From Neobacillus sp. SuZ13 (GTDB lineage Bacteria; Bacillota; Bacilli; Bacillales; Cytobacillaceae), in assembly GCF_030123365.1 (NCBI RefSeq), contig NZ_CP126107.1:357501-421500 (forward strand): a stretch of 64,000 bases of DNA, read 5' to 3'. Made by a program: the position numbers and the translations under genes. Shown in pieces: positions 61,081 through 64,000 of the stretch (the first letter of the stretch is position 1; every line of letters starts with the position of its first letter). Below the pieces are notes generated by a model. That model did no database searches. It saw only the letters and a list, made by a program, of their open reading frames with translations, and was not told where the DNA came from.

Positions 61081-61120
61081 TTAATAAAAAGATGTAACAG
61101 GATGAAGGGAGGTTGGTTTT

Positions 61121-62296
61121 GTGAGACATCATTGTGATGTTTTGGTTATAGGCGGGGGAATCATTGGCTGTGCAATTGCCTATTATACTTCTAAATCTGG
61201 AAGAGATGTAACAATAATTGAAAAAGGTGAATTTGTCAGTGGGACTTCATCCCGCTGTGATGGAAATATTTTAGCTATTGATAAAGATCCTGGCTTTGAC
61301 AGTCAAATGTCACTTGTCAGTCAGAAATTAGTTGATGAATTAAGCGGAGAATTGAAACAACCTTTTGATTATCGCGCACCCGGAAGCATCCTTGTCTGTG
61401 AGACAGAAGAAGAAATGGAAGCAGCACGAAAATGGGTTGACCGTCAGAAGGAGGCCGGTTTGCCGTTCAGGATGTTGGATCGTCAGGACATCCGCCAAGA
61501 TTCCAAGTATTTTGCTGATGATTTATTAGGCGGCTTAGAGTGTGCAACAGATTCAACAGTTAACCCATATCTTCTTGCCTTTAACCTTCTTGATGGTGCA
61601 AAGAAGATGGGCGCTAAAGCCCATAAACAAACTGCGGTTACGGGGATGAAAAGGGAGGCGGAGGGTACATTTACCGTTGAAACAACCAATGGGACGTTCA
61701 CCGCGAATTATGTCATTAATGCTGCAGGTGTATGGGCTCCATATATTGGCGAGATGCTTGACTTATCAATTCCAATTAAACCGAGAAAAGGCCATATCAT
61801 TGTTGCATCACGCCAGGAATTTGTTGGGCCAAGAAAAGTGATGGAATTTGGCTATTTAATATCCAAATTTGGCGGAAGGCGCCAGGTGGATCCGATTACC
61901 GAAAAATATGGAGTAGCACTTGTTTTCGAACCAACAGAAAGTCAAAACTTCTTGATTGGAAGCAGTCGTGAATTTGTTGGATTTAATACAAAAGTCAACA
62001 ATGAAATTATTAAATGCATTGCCAATCGCGCCATTCGATTTTATCCGAAAATGGCTGACATGATGGTCATACGTTCCTATGCTGGTTTACGCCCTTGGAC
62101 GGAGGATCATTTACCTATTGTGTCAGAAGTCGAGGGAATTCCGAATTATTATATTGCAGCCGGTCATGAGGGAGACGGAATTAGTCTTGCGGCTGTAACT
62201 GGAAAAGTGATAGAGGAAATGCTGAATAAAAAGGAGACTTGCATCCCGATTGAACCGCTAAAATTTTCTCGATTTAAGGAAAGGGTGTTGAGCTGA
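61121..62296 (+). CDS. DAO-type FAD dehydrogenase (LhpB-like)
   Basis: This 391-residue protein of the D-amino acid oxidase/glycine oxidase family has the N-terminal VLVIGGGIIGCAIAYYTSKSG FAD fold and the C-terminal AGLRPWTEDHLPIV and YIAAGHEGDGISLA segments. It resembles the catalytic beta subunit of D-hydroxyproline dehydrogenases. Together with the alpha, BFD and ferredoxin proteins on the minus strand it could make the complete complex. It starts with GTG after GGGAGG. ATGA overlap with the epimerase gene indicates coupling. Confidence 0.85.
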   Translation: MRHHCDVLVIGGGIIGCAIAYYTSKSGRDVTIIEKGEFVSGTSSRCDGNILAIDKDPGFDSQMSLVSQKLVDELSGELKQPFDYRAPGSILVCETEEEMEAARKWVDRQKEAGLPFRMLDRQDIRQDSKYFADDLLGGLECATDSTVNPYLLAFNLLDGAKKMGAKAHKQTAVTGMKREAEGTFTVETTNGTFTANYVINAAGVWAPYIGEMLDLSIPIKPRKGHIIVASRQEFVGPRKVMEFGYLISKFGGRRQVDPITEKYGVALVFEPTESQNFLIGSSREFVGFNTKVNNEIIKCIANRAIRFYPKMADMMVIRSYAGLRPWTEDHLPIVSEVEGIPNYYIAAGHEGDGISLAAVTGKVIEEMLNKKETCIPIEPLKFSRFKERVLS

Positions 62297-63333
62297 TGAA
62301 TGCAAATCGAGTTTTTACAACGATTGATACACATACGGGTGGAAATCCGACAAGGACTTTGATTAGTGGACTCCCAGAGCTAATAGGAGCAACAATGTCC
62401 GAAAAAATGCTACATATGCAAAAGGAATATGACTGGATTCGTAAGCTGCTGATGAATGAACCAAGAGGACATGATGTGATGTCAGGTGCGTTGTTGACAG
62501 ATCCATGCCATCCGGAAGCAGATATCGGTGTGATCTATATCGAAACAGGAGGATACTTGCCAATGTGCGGTCATGACACAATCGGTGTTTGTACTGCATT
62601 AGTGGAAGCAGGGCTCATCCCTGTTCAAGAACCAGTGACTTCAATCAAAATTGATACACCAGCAGGCCTTGTGGAGGCTGAGATTAAGGTAGAGAACGGA
62701 AAGGCAAAAGAGGTTTCCTTCTGTAATGTCCCTGCCTTCCTGTTAAAGAATGTGTCAGTTGAGGTCGAGGGAATTGGAATCGTTGAAGCAGACATTGCCT
62801 ATGGCGGTAATTTCTATGGAATCATTGATGCCGCATCTGTTGGGGTAGAGCTGATTCCGGAGAACGCATCAAAAATCATTGAAAAAGCGATCAAAATTAG
62901 AAATACGATTAACGAAATAACAGATATCGTTCATCCGCAGTATCCATTTATACGTGGTTTGACTCATATTGAGTTTTTCACTGAGCCAACTCATGAGGAA
63001 GCAGATGTGAAAAATGCAGTTATCGTTCCTCCAGGCGGGATCGATCGTTCACCATGCGGTACAGGTACATCAGCCAAATTATCTGTCCTTTATTCCAAAA
63101 AGGAGATCGGCATCGACGAGGAATTTGTGCATGAAAGTATTGTCGGCTCTTTATTCCGTGGAAGAGTCCTTGAAACAACAGATGTTCAGGGTGTGGAGGC
63201 TGTCATGACTAGAATCGCTGGTTCAGCATGGTTAATGGGAATGCACCGGTTCTTTTATAACGAGGAAGATCCGCTTAAAGAAGGCTTTTTACTCATTCCC
63301 CCAATGGAACATGAAATGGAGGATGTAAAATGA
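62296..63333 (+). CDS. Proline racemase family: hydroxyproline 2-epimerase or proline racemase
   Basis: This 345-residue protein has the DTHTGGNPTR start motif and both catalytic cysteines: Cys91 in YLPMCGHDTIG and Cys254 in DRSPCGTGTSA. A Cys-Cys pair marks epimerases and racemases, while a Thr in the second place would mark trans-3-hydroxyproline dehydratase. L-hydroxyproline to D-hydroxyproline epimerisation is favoured because a DAO-type dehydrogenase gene precedes it; proline itself is also possible. It overlaps the next gene by 4 nt. Confidence 0.88.
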   Translation: MNANRVFTTIDTHTGGNPTRTLISGLPELIGATMSEKMLHMQKEYDWIRKLLMNEPRGHDVMSGALLTDPCHPEADIGVIYIETGGYLPMCGHDTIGVCTALVEAGLIPVQEPVTSIKIDTPAGLVEAEIKVENGKAKEVSFCNVPAFLLKNVSVEVEGIGIVEADIAYGGNFYGIIDAASVGVELIPENASKIIEKAIKIRNTINEITDIVHPQYPFIRGLTHIEFFTEPTHEEADVKNAVIVPPGGIDRSPCGTGTSAKLSVLYSKKEIGIDEEFVHESIVGSLFRGRVLETTDVQGVEAVMTRIAGSAWLMGMHRFFYNEEDPLKEGFLLIPPMEHEMEDVK

Positions 63334-64000
63334 ACATTCAAAAGGCTTACACAGCGACTGATGTACATGTAGCAGGCGAGGCTTTTAGAATTATTAAGGA
63401 TGCACCATTTATTCATTATCAAAGTTTACAAGAGTTGAATGAGCAATTTCCGCATGCCTATGAGATAGAAATTAAACTTCTTTTAAATGAGCCTCGCGGA
63501 TTTGCAGGCTTGAATGGTTGTTTGGTCGTTCCGCCTTTTAAAAGCGGCGCCGATGCAGCGGTTGTCTTTTTCGATCATAACGGAACCGTTCCCATGCAAT
63601 ATGGCGGAATTGTGGCTGTTATCACTGCATTACTGGAATGCGGTCAATTAAAGGCAAAGCCGTCAAATGAATACAGCATTGAAACAGTCAGCGGTATTGT
63701 TACGGTTACGGCTGTGATGGAAGCCGAAGAAGTGAAATTAGTGAAGTTAAAAAGCGAGCCATGCCAGGTTGCACAAACCCATGTGGCATTGTCTTATTTA
63801 GATTTACAGACAGAAGTTACTCTTGTTCAAGCCGATCAGCAATATGCCATTTTTGATAAAGCAGAACTGCCTTTTGAGATTGAGATGGACAACCTTACTG
63901 ACATTAATCAATGGGGACAAAAGGCCATTAAAGCCTTAGAAGGCAAAAATAAGGTGGATCGAGTAGTCCTGCTGGATCATTCGCAAAAAAGTGAAGGAAA
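63330..64000 (+). CDS. Degenerate proline racemase family paralogue (3' end outside window)
   Basis: An open frame of 223 codons runs to the window edge without a stop. It aligns with the neighbour over its whole visible length: DVHVAGEAFRI for DTHTGGNPTR, LLNEPRGFAG for LMNEPRGHDV, and VPMQYGGIVAVITALLECG for LPMCGHDTIGVCTALVEAG. At the catalytic Cys91 position it has Gln90. The second catalytic segment is beyond or not recognisable in the visible part. ATGA overlap with the epimerase gene shows co-translation. It may be a structural or regulatory partner rather than an active racemase. Confidence 0.82.
   Translation, partial: MNIQKAYTATDVHVAGEAFRIIKDAPFIHYQSLQELNEQFPHAYEIEIKLLLNEPRGFAGLNGCLVVPPFKSGADAAVVFFDHNGTVPMQYGGIVAVITALLECGQLKAKPSNEYSIETVSGIVTVTAVMEAEEVKLVKLKSEPCQVAQTHVALSYLDLQTEVTLVQADQQYAIFDKAELPFEIEMDNLTDINQWGQKAIKALEGKNKVDRVVLLDHSQKSEG

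Overview
The window is 64 kb of a low-to-moderate GC Firmicute chromosome, clearly Bacillaceae. The protein sequences and the order of the first half (rRNA operon end, yebG, guanine riboswitch, purEKBCSQLFMNHD, yerA, yerB, yerC, pcrB, pcrA, ligA, yerH/camS, then gatCAB and dgkB) match the Bacillus subtilis pur-to-yerQ region from memory. The intergenic repeats and the accessory genes suggest an environmental or soil Bacillus-like genus such as Neobacillus; this genus guess is an inference and is not tested.

Layout. 1-1.7 kb: 3' part of a 23S rRNA gene, then 5S rRNA and a terminator. 1.8-2.9 kb: an MscS-type channel and the NETI protein YebG. 2.9-16.1 kb: PurR boxes, a sigma-A promoter, a guanine riboswitch and the complete twelve-gene IMP biosynthesis operon. 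16-26.6 kb: a small EYxxD membrane protein antisense to the end of purD, a DUF2892 protein, YerA, YerB, YerC, and the pcrB-pcrA-ligA-camS DNA repair and lipid group. 26.6-42.2 kb is an accessory block between yerH and gatC: a 69-bp tandem array of TetR-operator-like palindromes, P5C dehydrogenase, a 52-bp tandem array, an uncharacterised lipoprotein/membrane set, an Fnr-type controlled nitrite reductase-siroheme operon (nirB, nirD, nasF-like, sirC-like), the glyoxylate shunt pair aceB-aceA, YueI, OsmC, VanZ and a lysozyme-like gene. 42.3-45.6 kb: gatCAB. 45.6-55 kb: a second region with the same palindromes, a VOC protein, a DUF1697 protein, a sodium/proline symporter, a thioredoxin-like protein, PlsY, a pentapeptide-repeat protein and a five-gene ECF sigma factor module. 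55-57 kb: dgkB and an isochorismatase-type hydrolase. 57.4-64 kb: a sigma-54 controlled hydroxyproline/D-proline catabolic locus cut by the window edge.

How the parts work together. The pur genes convert PRPP to IMP and carry two layers of control, PurR boxes at the promoter and guanine-triggered attenuation. The nirBD-nasF-sirC group makes siroheme and uses it to reduce nitrite to ammonium, with two perfect Fnr/CRP-type boxes upstream. The last locus has a PAS/AAA+/Fis enhancer-binding activator, two sigma-54 type promoters, a three-part FAD/[2Fe-2S] dehydrogenase, a DAO-type FAD subunit and two proline-racemase-family genes, the second of which has lost the first catalytic cysteine. P5C dehydrogenase and a PutP/OpuE symporter elsewhere in the window give a wider proline theme.

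Most unusual signals: the shared TetR-operator-like palindromes in two gene-free regions about 19 kb apart, the degenerate racemase paralogue, the apparent ATT start of the ECF sigma factor, and the ECF module with a triple-repeat membrane protein and a 31-residue peptide. No tRNA, insertion sequence, prophage or CRISPR array was seen.
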